From the NCBI RefSeq assembly GCF_001693415.1, contig NZ_MAKX01000002.1:248001-312000 (forward strand): 64,000 nt of DNA, in the 5' to 3' direction. Each line of letters starts with the position of its first letter. Within the stretch, counting starts at the first letter, position 1. This document shows positions 32,299 to 40,543 of the stretch, one piece after another. The DNA is from Tenacibaculum soleae. Lineage in GTDB: Bacteria; Bacteroidota; Bacteroidia; Flavobacteriales; Flavobacteriaceae. Below the pieces are notes generated by a model that saw only the letters and a program-made list of their open reading frames with translations, was not told the origin of the DNA and searched no databases. Both the position numbers and the translations under genes were made by a program.

Positions 32299-35200
32299 AT
32301 GAAAAGAATATTTTCAATCGTGTTTTTACTGACAACTACACTCCTATTTTCTCAAGAATTTTCTATGGAAATGGTAAAAAACATGAAACCAAGAAACATT
32401 GGCCCGGGTGGAATGAGCGGACGTGTAACTGCTATTGATGTTGTAGAAACAAATCCCGAAATAATGTACGTTGGTACAGCATCAGGCGGAATTTGGAAAT
32501 CTACTTCGGGCGGAATTAAATGGAAACCTATTTTCGAAAAAGAACTAACAGCATCTATTGGTGCCGTTGCCATTCAGCAATCAAACCCAAGCGTTATCTG
32601 GGCAGGAACTGGTGAAGGAAACCCAAGAAATAGTTTAAACGGTGGTTTCGGAATTTACAAATCGTTAGACGCTGGTAAAACTTGGAAAGCGATGGGATTA
32701 GAAAAAACACGTCATATTCATAGAGTTATTATTCATCCTACAAATCCAGATATTGTGTATGTTGGCGCAATTGGTTCGCCTTGGGGTGAGCATAAAGAAC
32801 GTGGTGTTTATAAAACTATTGATGGCGGAAAAACTTGGAAACAAATTTTATTCAATAATATAAAAACCGGAGCGGCCGATTTAATAATGGATCCGTCAAA
32901 CCCTAATAAATTAATTGCTGCCATGTGGGAACACAAACGGGATCCTTGGTTTTTTAAGTCTGGTGGAAAAGGAAGTGGAATGTACATTACACACGATGGT
33001 GGTGAAAACTGGAAGCGAATTACCGAAAAAGATGGTTTCCCTAAAGGAGAATTAGGTAGAATTGGTGTTGCCATTGCTCCTAACAATCCTGAAGTAATTT
33101 ATGCTTTAGTGGAAGCTAAAAAGAATGCGCTTTACAAAAGTGAAGACGGAGGATTTAAATGGAAAAAAATTAACGATAAGCCTGGTATTGGAAATCGTCC
33201 TTTTTATTATTCTGAAATTTACGTAGATCCACAAAATGAAAATAGATTGTATACGGTTTTTACTTACATCAATGTTTCACAAGATGGCGGAAAATCATTC
33301 AAACAATTAATGCCTGCTTATGGTGTTGATAACGGAGTGCATCCTGATCATCATGCGTGGTGGATTCATCCGAAGAACGGAAAATTCATGATTGATGGTA
33401 ATGATGGTGGATTAAATATTACCAAAGATGGCGGTAAATCTTGGCGTTTTATTGGTAATCTTCCGGTTGCACAATTTTATCATATCAATGTTGATAATGA
33501 ATATCCATATAACGTTTATGGCGGAATGCAAGACAACGGTTCTTGGCGCGGGCCTGCTTATGTTTGGAAAGCACAAGGAATTAGAAATAGCTACTGGCAA
33601 GAAATTAGTTTTGGTGATGGTTTTGATGTGGTTCCTGATAAAGATGATTCGCGTTATGGATGGACGATGAGTCAGCAAGGTTCGGTTTCTCGTTACGATT
33701 ATAAAACAGGAAATAATTACAACGTAAAACCAACACATAAAGATGCGAATGTAAAATTACGTTTTAACTGGAACTCGGCCATTAATATTGATCCTTTTGA
33801 TAACTCAACCATTTACTTTGGAAGTCAATTTGTGCACAAATCGACAGATAAAGGATTAACTTGGGAGGTGATTTCGCCTGATTTATCAACCAACAATCCA
33901 GCAAAATTAAAACAAGCCGAAAGTGGTGGTTTAACCATGGATGCTACTGGTGCTGAGAATCACTGTACCGTTTTGGTGATTGAACCAACTCCGCTTGAAA
34001 AAGATGTTTTATGGGCTGCTACTGATGACGGACAAGTGCACATCACAAAAAATGGTGGTGCAATTTGGACAAACGTTGCTAACAACATTAAAGACTTACC
34101 TAAAAACTCTTGGATTACACAAATAAAAGCATCTAATAAAAATAAAGGTGAAGCACTTTTAGTTGCCAACGATTACAGACGTTTTAACTACGAACCGTAT
34201 GCATACAGAACTAAAGATTACGGAAAAACATGGCAACGTATTGTTGATAAGAATGATGTAGAAAGCTATACGCTTTGTATTATTGAAGATCCTAAAAATG
34301 AAAATTTATTGTTTTTAGGAACCGATGACGGATTATACATTTCTTTAAATGCTGGTGAAAAATGGACTAAATGGACCAATGGTTTTCCTACCGTTCCTGT
34401 AAAAGATTTAGTAATTCATCCTCGTGAAAACGATTTAGTAATTGGTACTTTTGGTAGAGCTGCTTGGGTGTTAGATGACATTCGCCCACTGCGTGCTATG
34501 GCTAAAAGTAATGTTACCAATCAAAAATTAACCTTGTTTGCGCCACCAACTACTTATCAAGCTGCAAGTCAACAACCAACAGGAAGTAGGTTTGGTGCAG
34601 ACGCAATGTATCAAGGTGAAAACAGAAGACGTGGTGCAATTATTTCTTACTATATCAATAAACCTGCGAAAAAGAAGCAAGAAAAAAGAGGTAAGAAAAA
34701 AGATGTCAGTTCGAGCGTAGCCGAGAACTCTAAAAAAATAGAGGAAAAAATCAAACACGACTCAATTAAATTAGAAATTTTTGACGGAATAAGAAAAATA
34801 AGAACTCTAAAATTTAAAACTCCTAAAGAAAACGGGTTACACAAAACTACGTGGTATTTAAGAGAAAAAGGAGTTACTAGAGCTTCAAGACGTATTAGAA
34901 AACAACGTAGAGAACCTGGTGGTGTAACTGTAAAACCAGGAATTTATAAATTAAAAATGACTTTTGGAGATGTGGTTTCTGAACAAAATATTAAGGTTGA
35001 ATTTGATCCTAGATTACAAATTTCAAACGAAGCTATCAATCAAAAATACAATGCTAGTAAAGAGCTTGAAACCTATCAAGAAAAAATGGCAACTATTGTA
35101 AAACAATTAGTAGAAAGCAAAAACACTGCTAGTTCTTTAAAATCTAAATTTACCAAAGAAGACAAAAAAAAGTATAAAGAAGCTATAAAATCATCTAAAG

Positions 35201-35511
35201 AAATCATTAAAAAAATTGACGTTTTAATTGCGATGTATTTAGGTAAAATAGATAAACGTCAAGGAATTACTAGAAACCCAGAAGTTACAGTAAGTAATCG
35301 TTTTGGTACCGCACGTTGGTATGTAGGTAGTCGATTTGGTGTACAAACCGAAACTGAAAAACAATTAGTAAATCAGTTTAAAACTTCTTTTAATGAAACT
35401 TTAAAAAAGGTAAACACTTTTTTCGAAGAAGACTGGACAAAATATAAATCGACTGTTGAAAAAATTGAAATTTCTCCATTTAAAAAAACAACTAACTTTT
35501 CTTTAAATTAA
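32299..35511 (+). CDS. Exported Asp-box (VPS10/BNR-like) beta-propeller protein
   Basis: A 1070-residue exported protein, often annotated as VPS10-domain protein or glycosyl hydrolase. A signal peptide (MKRIFSIVFLLTTTLLFSQ) is followed by at least ten Asp-box motifs of the S-x-D-x-G-x-x-W type (SLDAGKTWKA, TIDGGKTWKQ, THDGGENWKR, TKDGGKSWRF, TKDYGKTWQR and others) over about residues 30-730, as in sortilin- and xyloglucanase-type propellers. A Lys-rich linker (about 785-825) and a helical C-terminal domain follow. No catalytic pair could be assigned, so an enzymatic role is unproven. The frame opens at 32224, but a terminator hairpin lies in that extension and ATG 32299 begins the signal peptide. 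Confidence 0.85.
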   Translation: MKRIFSIVFLLTTTLLFSQEFSMEMVKNMKPRNIGPGGMSGRVTAIDVVETNPEIMYVGTASGGIWKSTSGGIKWKPIFEKELTASIGAVAIQQSNPSVIWAGTGEGNPRNSLNGGFGIYKSLDAGKTWKAMGLEKTRHIHRVIIHPTNPDIVYVGAIGSPWGEHKERGVYKTIDGGKTWKQILFNNIKTGAADLIMDPSNPNKLIAAMWEHKRDPWFFKSGGKGSGMYITHDGGENWKRITEKDGFPKGELGRIGVAIAPNNPEVIYALVEAKKNALYKSEDGGFKWKKINDKPGIGNRPFYYSEIYVDPQNENRLYTVFTYINVSQDGGKSFKQLMPAYGVDNGVHPDHHAWWIHPKNGKFMIDGNDGGLNITKDGGKSWRFIGNLPVAQFYHINVDNEYPYNVYGGMQDNGSWRGPAYVWKAQGIRNSYWQEISFGDGFDVVPDKDDSRYGWTMSQQGSVSRYDYKTGNNYNVKPTHKDANVKLRFNWNSAINIDPFDNSTIYFGSQFVHKSTDKGLTWEVISPDLSTNNPAKLKQAESGGLTMDATGAENHCTVLVIEPTPLEKDVLWAATDDGQVHITKNGGAIWTNVANNIKDLPKNSWITQIKASNKNKGEALLVANDYRRFNYEPYAYRTKDYGKTWQRIVDKNDVESYTLCIIEDPKNENLLFLGTDDGLYISLNAGEKWTKWTNGFPTVPVKDLVIHPRENDLVIGTFGRAAWVLDDIRPLRAMAKSNVTNQKLTLFAPPTTYQAASQQPTGSRFGADAMYQGENRRRGAIISYYINKPAKKKQEKRGKKKDVSSSVAENSKKIEEKIKHDSIKLEIFDGIRKIRTLKFKTPKENGLHKTTWYLREKGVTRASRRIRKQRREPGGVTVKPGIYKLKMTFGDVVSEQNIKVEFDPRLQISNEAINQKYNASKELETYQEKMATIVKQLVESKNTASSLKSKFTKEDKKKYKEAIKSSKEIIKKIDVLIAMYLGKIDKRQGITRNPEVTVSNRFGTARWYVGSRFGVQTETEKQLVNQFKTSFNETLKKVNTFFEEDWTKYKSTVEKIEISPFKKTTNFSLN
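34705..34730. repeat. Intergenic-type palindromic element inside a coding sequence
   Basis: The stretch starting GTCAGTTCGAGCGTAGCC and ending GAGAACTC resembles, from memory, a short element common between genes in flavobacterial genomes (AGTTCGAG...CGAGAACT). Here it lies in frame within the Lys-rich linker of the Asp-box protein and encodes V-S-S-S-V-A-E-N (residues 803-810), with higher GC than its surroundings. Confidence 0.55.
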
Positions 35512-35537
35512 GTATTTTTGACAGCTATTAAAAATAA

Positions 35538-35566
35538 AATCTCCTACTTATGTGGGGGATTTTTTC
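35538..35566 (+). terminator. Terminator after the Asp-box protein gene
   Basis: A 10-bp stem AATCTCCTAC/GTGGGGGATT with two G-T pairs (35538-35547 with 35552-35561), TTAT loop and a run of T; 27 nt after the stop. Confidence 0.8.
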
Positions 35567-35611
35567 AAATAAAAAATTTAACAAATTTTAATTTTAAAAA
35601 CCACTACTTAA

Positions 35612-36271
35612 ATGAAAAAAACGCTTTTAATACTTATTTTTTTATGCTCTTTAAAAAGTATTGCGCAAAAAAATTCGCAAACCGAATTAGGTGCTTGGTA
35701 TATGTATAATGGTTCACACCAAGTTTCAGATAAATTTAGCTTAAAAACAATGGCTCATTTTCGTTTTTTTGAAATTGGAGATGATATGCAGCAATTTATT
35801 GGTCGTTTAGGCGGTAATTATAAAATAAACAATAATTTAAGTGCTACTTTAGGATATGCCTATTTAAACACCGATAGTTCTTTTGGTCTTGAGGGAGGTA
35901 ACGTAAACGAACACCGAATTTATGAAGATTTTAATATAAAACACAAGGCAAACAAATTAGGTTTTGCGCACCGTTTTAGAGCTGAACAACGTTTTTTTAA
36001 TGCTACAACTGCACATTTTATTCGTTATCAAATTGGGTTAAGTTATCCTTTAAGCCATAATTGGAGTACTTATTTGTACAATGAAATATTTTTTGATTTT
36101 GATGATGAAGCATACAATCAAAACTGGTTAGGAGCTGGCTTTCAATACAAAATTTCAAAGGCTACAAAACTAAAAATTGGGTATCAAAAAATAGGTGTAA
36201 ATAATGGAGGTAGTTTTGATAGACTACTTTTAGGTATAGCAATAAATACAGATCACCGTAAAAAGAAATAA
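35612..36271 (+). CDS. DUF2490 family outer membrane barrel protein
   Basis: A 219-residue protein with a signal peptide (MKKTLLILIFLCSLKSIAQ, residues 1-19) and alternating amphipathic beta strands to the C terminus. GAWYMYNGSHQVSDKFSL near the N terminus and LGYAYLNTDS match DUF2490, a small outer membrane barrel family of unknown function. It is followed after 30 nt by the DUF819 gene on the same strand. A promoter is not obvious in the 46 nt after the preceding terminator. Confidence 0.82.
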   Translation: MKKTLLILIFLCSLKSIAQKNSQTELGAWYMYNGSHQVSDKFSLKTMAHFRFFEIGDDMQQFIGRLGGNYKINNNLSATLGYAYLNTDSSFGLEGGNVNEHRIYEDFNIKHKANKLGFAHRFRAEQRFFNATTAHFIRYQIGLSYPLSHNWSTYLYNEIFFDFDDEAYNQNWLGAGFQYKISKATKLKIGYQKIGVNNGGSFDRLLLGIAINTDHRKKK

Positions 36272-36301
36272 AAAGCTATTTTAGCAATAAAACTAAATTA
36301 A

Positions 36302-37564
36302 ATGACAGCACCTACTTTTACAAATGATGCAATTGTTTTTGGAATTCTAATGTTTTCATTAGGATTTGTATTTTATACAGAATCTAAAACCGATGGTTTT
36401 TGGTACAAATTTTATAAAATTGTTCCAGGAGTTTTAATGTGTTATTTAATCCCATCCGTTTTTAACTCATTGGGGTTTATTTCTGCTGAGAAAACGCAAA
36501 CTTATTTTATTGCTAGTAGATATTTTTTACCAGCATCATTAGTTTTAATGACTTTGAGCATCGACTTAAAAGCAATTTTTAATTTAGGGCCTAAAGCATT
36601 AATTATGTTTTTTACAGGTACCATAGGTATAATTATAGGAGGGCCAATTGCTATTTTATTAATCTCATTATTTTCTCCTGAAACTGTTGGCGGTGCTGGA
36701 TTTGATGCTGTATGGAGGGGGTTATCAACACTTGCTGGAAGTTGGATTGGTGGTGGAGCTAATCAAGCTGCAATGCTCGAAATTTATCAATATAACCCTG
36801 CTAATTACGGTAAAATGGTACTCGTGGATATTATTGTTGGTAATATTTGGATGGCTATTTTATTAATTGGTATTGGTAAAAACAAAAAAATAAATAAATG
36901 GTTAAATGCAGATACTACTGCTATAGAAAAATTAAAAAATAGGGTTTCAAAATTTACTGAAAACGTAACACGTATACCCTCTTTAACTGATTTGATAATT
37001 ATTCTTTCTATAGCCTTTAGTGCTGTTGGTATCGCTCATTTTGGCGCAGACAATATATCAAGTTATTTAATTACCAACTTTGATGCCGTTGCTGATAGAA
37101 CATCATCCTTATCATCTTTTTCTTCAAAATTCTTTTGGATGGTTACCATAGCTACTCTTATCGGAATTGCATTATCGTTTACAAAAGTTAAAAATTATGA
37201 AGGAGCTGGTGCTAGCAAAATTGGTAGTGTTTTTATTTATATTTTAGTCGCTACCATAGGTATGAAGATGGATTTAACAACAATTTTTGACAATCCAGGT
37301 TTACTTATAATTGGTATTGTTTGGATGGGTATTCATGCAGGTTTGTTAATATTAGTTGCAAAATTAATCAAAGCCCCTTATTTCTTCTTAGCTGTAGGTA
37401 GCCAAGCAAATGTAGGTGCAGCTGCTTCTGCCCCTGTTGTTGCTGCTGCCTTCCACCCTTCATTAGCTACAGTTGGTGTATTATTAGCAGTTTTTGGTTA
37501 TGTTGTTGGTACCTATGGAGCAATTTTGTGTACAATTTTAATGGAATTATCGGCTACATTATAA
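36302..37564 (+). CDS. DUF819 family membrane protein (transporter-like)
   Basis: A 420-residue polytopic membrane protein with about eleven helices. Family features are the glycine-rich repeats LAGSWIGGGANQAAM (about residues 140-154) and GSQANVGAAASAPVVAAAF near 370, which occupy equivalent places in the two halves of the fold, suggesting an inverted-repeat transporter like sodium-dependent families. Substrate unknown. It is 30 nt after the DUF2490 gene and 39 nt before the DUF4369 gene. Confidence 0.85.
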   Translation: MTAPTFTNDAIVFGILMFSLGFVFYTESKTDGFWYKFYKIVPGVLMCYLIPSVFNSLGFISAEKTQTYFIASRYFLPASLVLMTLSIDLKAIFNLGPKALIMFFTGTIGIIIGGPIAILLISLFSPETVGGAGFDAVWRGLSTLAGSWIGGGANQAAMLEIYQYNPANYGKMVLVDIIVGNIWMAILLIGIGKNKKINKWLNADTTAIEKLKNRVSKFTENVTRIPSLTDLIIILSIAFSAVGIAHFGADNISSYLITNFDAVADRTSSLSSFSSKFFWMVTIATLIGIALSFTKVKNYEGAGASKIGSVFIYILVATIGMKMDLTTIFDNPGLLIIGIVWMGIHAGLLILVAKLIKAPYFFLAVGSQANVGAAASAPVVAAAFHPSLATVGVLLAVFGYVVGTYGAILCTILMELSATL

Positions 37565-37603
37565 GAGAAATCTGCATATTTGCAACTCTAAATTTTAAAT
37601 AAC

Positions 37604-38308
37604 ATGAAAAAACTTATCGCTATTTGTGCGTTTTCAATATTAGCTTTCGCTTGTTCTTCTAAAAAAGAAGGAAACATGATTGTTAAAGGTCAAATTAAAG
37701 GTTTAAAAAAAGGTAACTTATACCTTCAAAAGATGAAAGATACTGTATTAGTATCGGTAGACTCTATGACTTTATTAGGTGATGATAAGTTTATTTTAAC
37801 TGATAATGTAACATCTCCTGAAATGTATTACCTAACTTTTGATGGAAATACAAATGAAAAAAGTTTAATGTTTTTTGGAGAAGAAGGAGAGATTACAATT
37901 AACGATAATATTGAAGAATTTGGTTTTAAACCTGAAATAAAAGGATCTAAAAATCAAGAAGTGATGGATAAATTTCGAGATATTGATCGTAAATTTAAAG
38001 ACCAACGTTTAGAGTTTCTTAAAAAAGATCTTGAAGCTCGTAAGGCAAAAGATGAAGAATTATTAAAGCAATTAGAAGTTGATTATAAAAAAATGATTCG
38101 TCGTCGTTTTTTATTTTCAACAAACTTTGCTATTGCTAATGCTGATAGTGAAGCCGCTCCATACATTGCTTTGTCTGAATTGTATGATGCTAATATTATG
38201 TTATTAGATACCATTAATAATAGTTTATCAGATAAAGTTAAAAACTCTAATTACGGAAAACGTTTACAAAAATTTGTAAGCAATATAAAAAGTAAAGAAG
38301 GTAAATAA
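37604..38308 (+). CDS. DUF4369 domain lipoprotein
   Basis: A 234-residue lipoprotein. The lipobox ends at Cys17 (LAFAC) and the mature part begins with IVKGQIKGLKKGNLYLQKM and continues to MYYLTFDGN, the beta-sandwich DUF4369 domain (about residues 27-115), followed by a long helical region (about 120-225). In many Bacteroidota this domain precedes a thioredoxin-like AhpC/TSA domain; here no CxxC or thioredoxin fold follows, so this is the short form. Function unknown. It ends before a shared bidirectional terminator. Confidence 0.85.
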   Translation: MKKLIAICAFSILAFACSSKKEGNMIVKGQIKGLKKGNLYLQKMKDTVLVSVDSMTLLGDDKFILTDNVTSPEMYYLTFDGNTNEKSLMFFGEEGEITINDNIEEFGFKPEIKGSKNQEVMDKFRDIDRKFKDQRLEFLKKDLEARKAKDEELLKQLEVDYKKMIRRRFLFSTNFAIANADSEAAPYIALSELYDANIMLLDTINNSLSDKVKNSNYGKRLQKFVSNIKSKEGK

Positions 38309-38328
38309 TTTTAACTTTTTTGTAAAAC

Positions 38329-38368
38329 AAAAGACTCGATACTTATTGGTATCGAGTCTTTTAATTTT
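38329..38368. terminator. Bidirectional terminator between the DUF4369 and universal stress protein genes
   Basis: A perfect 14-bp stem AAAAGACTCGATAC/GTATCGAGTCTTTT (38329-38342 with 38349-38362) with a 6-nt loop and T-runs on both sides, between convergent genes. Confidence 0.95.
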
Positions 38369-38382
38369 TTAATATTTATGAA

Positions 38383-39216
38383 TTATATTTTAAATGAAAT
38401 TATAGGCAATTTACTATGATTTGCAATATCTTCTGAAATACTTCCTTCAAAAAAATGTGAAATACCTTTTCTGCCATGAGTTGCTACTGCTATAATATCG
38501 GCCTTGCTTTCATCTGCATAATATAAAACGCCTTTTTCTACACTATAATCAGCAACGACTTTAACATTTTTGATACTACTAACATCTTCATTTACATTTT
38601 TAAAAAACGCTTTCATTTTTTCTTTAATCTCTTTGCTGTTTTTAAATTTTGATGTTGGTGTATTTACATATACTAATTGTAAATTACAATCTAATTTTTT
38701 AAATAAAGCTTTTGCTCTTATATAAGGAGCTATATCATCTTGGGTAAAATCACAAGCAAAAACAACATTTTCAACCTTTTTAGTAATTTTATCTTCTTTA
38801 ACAACTAACACTGGTACATTCGCATAACGAATTACTTTTTCGGTATTAGAACCTATAAACATTTCTTGTAAGCCACTGGTTCCTTTTGACCCCATAATAA
38901 TTAAATCGGCTTTCTCTTCTTTAGCTAATTCATCTAGTTCACTAAATATTTTAAAATGTTTAATTATTGGTGTTACTTTTAATGGTGATAAATAGTCTTT
39001 TTGTAAAAAATCATTAAACTTTCGTTCAGCTAATTTTAAATAAAAAATCATTTCTTGCTGACTTTCACTTTCTGATTGATTTATTAACGCATGTGAAAGC
39101 TCAAGCATGTGTACTACCACTATTTCTGCATTATTTTGTTTTGCCATAAATGCGGCAGTTTGTAATGCATTTTCTGAATAAATTGAAAAATCGACAGGAA
39201 CTATAATTTTTTTCAT
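38383..39216 (-). CDS. Universal stress protein, tandem UspA domains
   Basis: A 277-residue protein with two UspA domains. The first (about 1-143) has KIIVPVDFSIYSENAL, IIMGSKGTSGLQEMFIGSNT and VPVLVVK, the G-x2-G-x9-G-S/T ATP-binding pattern; the second (about 148-277) ends with IIAVATHGRKGISHFFEGS and LPIISFKI. Such proteins are induced by oxygen limitation or stationary phase in many bacteria. Its promoter carries the same Fnr-type palindrome, at the same distance from the -7 element, as the cbb3 operons nearby, so it is very probably a member of this regulon. Confidence 0.9.
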   Translation of the reverse strand: MKKIIVPVDFSIYSENALQTAAFMAKQNNAEIVVVHMLELSHALINQSESESQQEMIFYLKLAERKFNDFLQKDYLSPLKVTPIIKHFKIFSELDELAKEEKADLIIMGSKGTSGLQEMFIGSNTEKVIRYANVPVLVVKEDKITKKVENVVFACDFTQDDIAPYIRAKALFKKLDCNLQLVYVNTPTSKFKNSKEIKEKMKAFFKNVNEDVSSIKNVKVVADYSVEKGVLYYADESKADIIAVATHGRKGISHFFEGSISEDIANHSKLPIISFKI

Positions 39217-39249
39217 AGAATATGATTTATTTAGGTTTAACTTATAGCA

Positions 39250-39293
39250 TAAAGTTACTAGAAACTATTCATAAAAAACATGATTAATATCAT
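39250..39293 (-). promoter_or_regulatory. Fnr-type operator and promoter of the universal stress protein gene
   Basis: Operator ATGATATTAATCAT (39280-39293) and -7 element TAACTTTA (39250-39257). The palindrome centre is 36.5 nt upstream of the last -7 base, which puts it near -42 from the expected start, a class II activation position. Confidence 0.7.
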
Positions 39294-39302
39294 TTAATAC
39301 TC

Positions 39303-40001
39303 TTAATGACAACCCTTTACCGAAGTTACTAAATTTGTAACTGGTATAGGTGATATATAAGGAATACCTAAACCCAAACCTCTTAAAACAAATAAAATAC
39401 CTATAAAAATTACTACATATGGAATTGTTTGTTGAATTCTTTTTCTCACCAATCCATTGGCAAAATTCCCCATATAAACAACCACAGTCATTAACGGAAT
39501 TGTACCCAACCCGAAAACAAACATATACAAACTTCCTGAAAAAGTATTTGCTGTTGCCAAAGCGCCAAAAATAGCCATATACACTAAGCCACAAGGAAGT
39601 AAACCATTTAAAAAACCAATAGTAAAAAAAGTATCATTTCCTTTCTTTTTAAGCTCTTTTCCTAAAGCTGATTTTACTTTCATTACCAATTTATTAATTG
39701 ATTTTGAAAAGTTATATTTTTTAAAAGCTTTAGGTAAAATAATCGTTAGAATCATTAAAATTCCTACTACAATTGAGAGTTGTTGTTGAAATCCGAAAAA
39801 ATAAAATCCTTTTCCTAAAAAACCAAATAATAATCCAATTAAACTATAAGTAAAAAGCCTACCTAAATGATAGCTAAAAATTTGAAAAAACTGTTTTATG
39901 CTATTACTTCTATCAACTGGTAACATAAATGCGATTGGCCCGCACATACCGATACAATGAAAGCTACCTAGTAATCCAAATATAAGAGCTGATAAGAACA
40001 T
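39303..40001 (-). CDS. SafE/TauE-like membrane protein of the cbb3 oxidase cluster
   Basis: A 232-residue protein with six or seven membrane helices and the motif F-H-C-I-G-M-C-G-P at residues 14-22, the pair of cysteines typical of the sulfite exporter TauE/SafE-like (UreH/DsbD-related) proteins that sit beside ccoGH genes. Given that position, a role in metal or redox supply for oxidase assembly is likely, though not demonstrated. It begins 1 nt after ccoH and is the last gene of the operon. Confidence 0.82.
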   Translation of the reverse strand: MFLSALIFGLLGSFHCIGMCGPIAFMLPVDRSNSIKQFFQIFSYHLGRLFTYSLIGLLFGFLGKGFYFFGFQQQLSIVVGILMILTIILPKAFKKYNFSKSINKLVMKVKSALGKELKKKGNDTFFTIGFLNGLLPCGLVYMAIFGALATANTFSGSLYMFVFGLGTIPLMTVVVYMGNFANGLVRKRIQQTIPYVVIFIGILFVLRGLGLGIPYISPIPVTNLVTSVKGCH

Positions 40002-40002
40002 T

Positions 40003-40449
40003 TTAATAATTTAGTTCTTTCTGATATAAATATGCTGTATTTTCGTAGCTCCAAGAAACTTTAATGTTCCAACGACCACCTAACAAACGTTTCTCAGGCA
40101 CGAGCAAATATGTATTAGAGATTGAAATAGGAATTTCAAAATCTAATTGCTTATTAGATGGTCTGTATAGGAACACTTTTCCTTTAACATTTTCTGGTTT
40201 AAAGATTGCAGGAAAATAAACTTTTAAACCTCCTGCAACTCTTTTAATTTTAATATTTTCTTCTAATTCTTTAGCATTCCTTGTTGCATTAATGCTGTTT
40301 TGGTATGTTAATTCTTGTTGATAATATTTTTCGGTAACCAAATCATGATTATAGTTTTTACCTGTACTCATTGATATAACGAAATACATTATAAAACTCA
40401 TAAATGCAATAATTGCGATTACTATGCCCGTGCCCCAGTTTAGTTTCAT
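40003..40449 (-). CDS. ccoH: CcoH/FixH family oxidase assembly protein
   Basis: A 148-residue protein with one N-terminal membrane helix (about 6-25) and a periplasmic beta-sandwich; NHDLVTEKYYQQELTYQ (about 34-50) is the conserved FixH segment, and the C terminus has GGRWNIKVSW. CcoH assists maturation of the cbb3 oxidase complex. It lies between ccoG and the SafE-like gene. The 94-nt gap to ccoG holds a repeat element. Confidence 0.85.
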   Translation of the reverse strand: MKLNWGTGIVIAIIAFMSFIMYFVISMSTGKNYNHDLVTEKYYQQELTYQNSINATRNAKELEENIKIKRVAGGLKVYFPAIFKPENVKGKVFLYRPSNKQLDFEIPISISNTYLLVPEKRLLGGRWNIKVSWSYENTAYLYQKELNY

Positions 40450-40456
40450 TTTATTT

Positions 40457-40539
40457 ATTTTTGTGTCATTGTTAATAAAATAAAGTAATCTGCTAATTTA
40501 TTATGAGATTACTTCGTCATGCTTCCTCGTAATGACAAA
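40457..40539. repeat. Dispersed palindromic intergenic element between ccoG and ccoH
   Basis: On the minus strand it begins TTGTCATTACGAGGAAGCAT, continues GACGAAGTAATCTC and closes at TAACAATGACACAA, so outer arms TGTCATT/AATGACA frame an inner AGTAATCT/AGATTACT dyad. The sequence class (GTCATTACGAGG...ACGAAGTAATCT) is, from memory, widespread as intergenic repeats in Bacteroidota. Confidence 0.6.
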
Positions 40540-40543
40540 TTAT

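Noticed and set aside
33412..33738. Long antisense frames within the Asp-box protein gene
   Set aside because: The sense frame has a continuous series of Asp-box motifs; the antisense frames lack start signals and known motifs.
8164..35511. Type IX secretion C-terminal sorting domains on the exported peptidases and the Asp-box protein
   Set aside because: The C termini of the C1, M14, S1/P1 and Asp-box proteins lack the terminal beta-sandwich pattern of T9SS cargo, so no such claim is made.
35518..35709. A 63-codon frame at the start of the DUF2490 gene
   Set aside because: It spans the terminator of the previous gene and overlaps the true signal peptide in another frame.
39265..39594. A 109-codon minus-strand frame overlapping the SafE-like gene
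   Set aside because: It is out of frame within a clear membrane protein gene, rich in Tyr, Phe and Cys as expected from a shifted frame of AT-rich membrane-coding DNA, and has no homology I can recognise.
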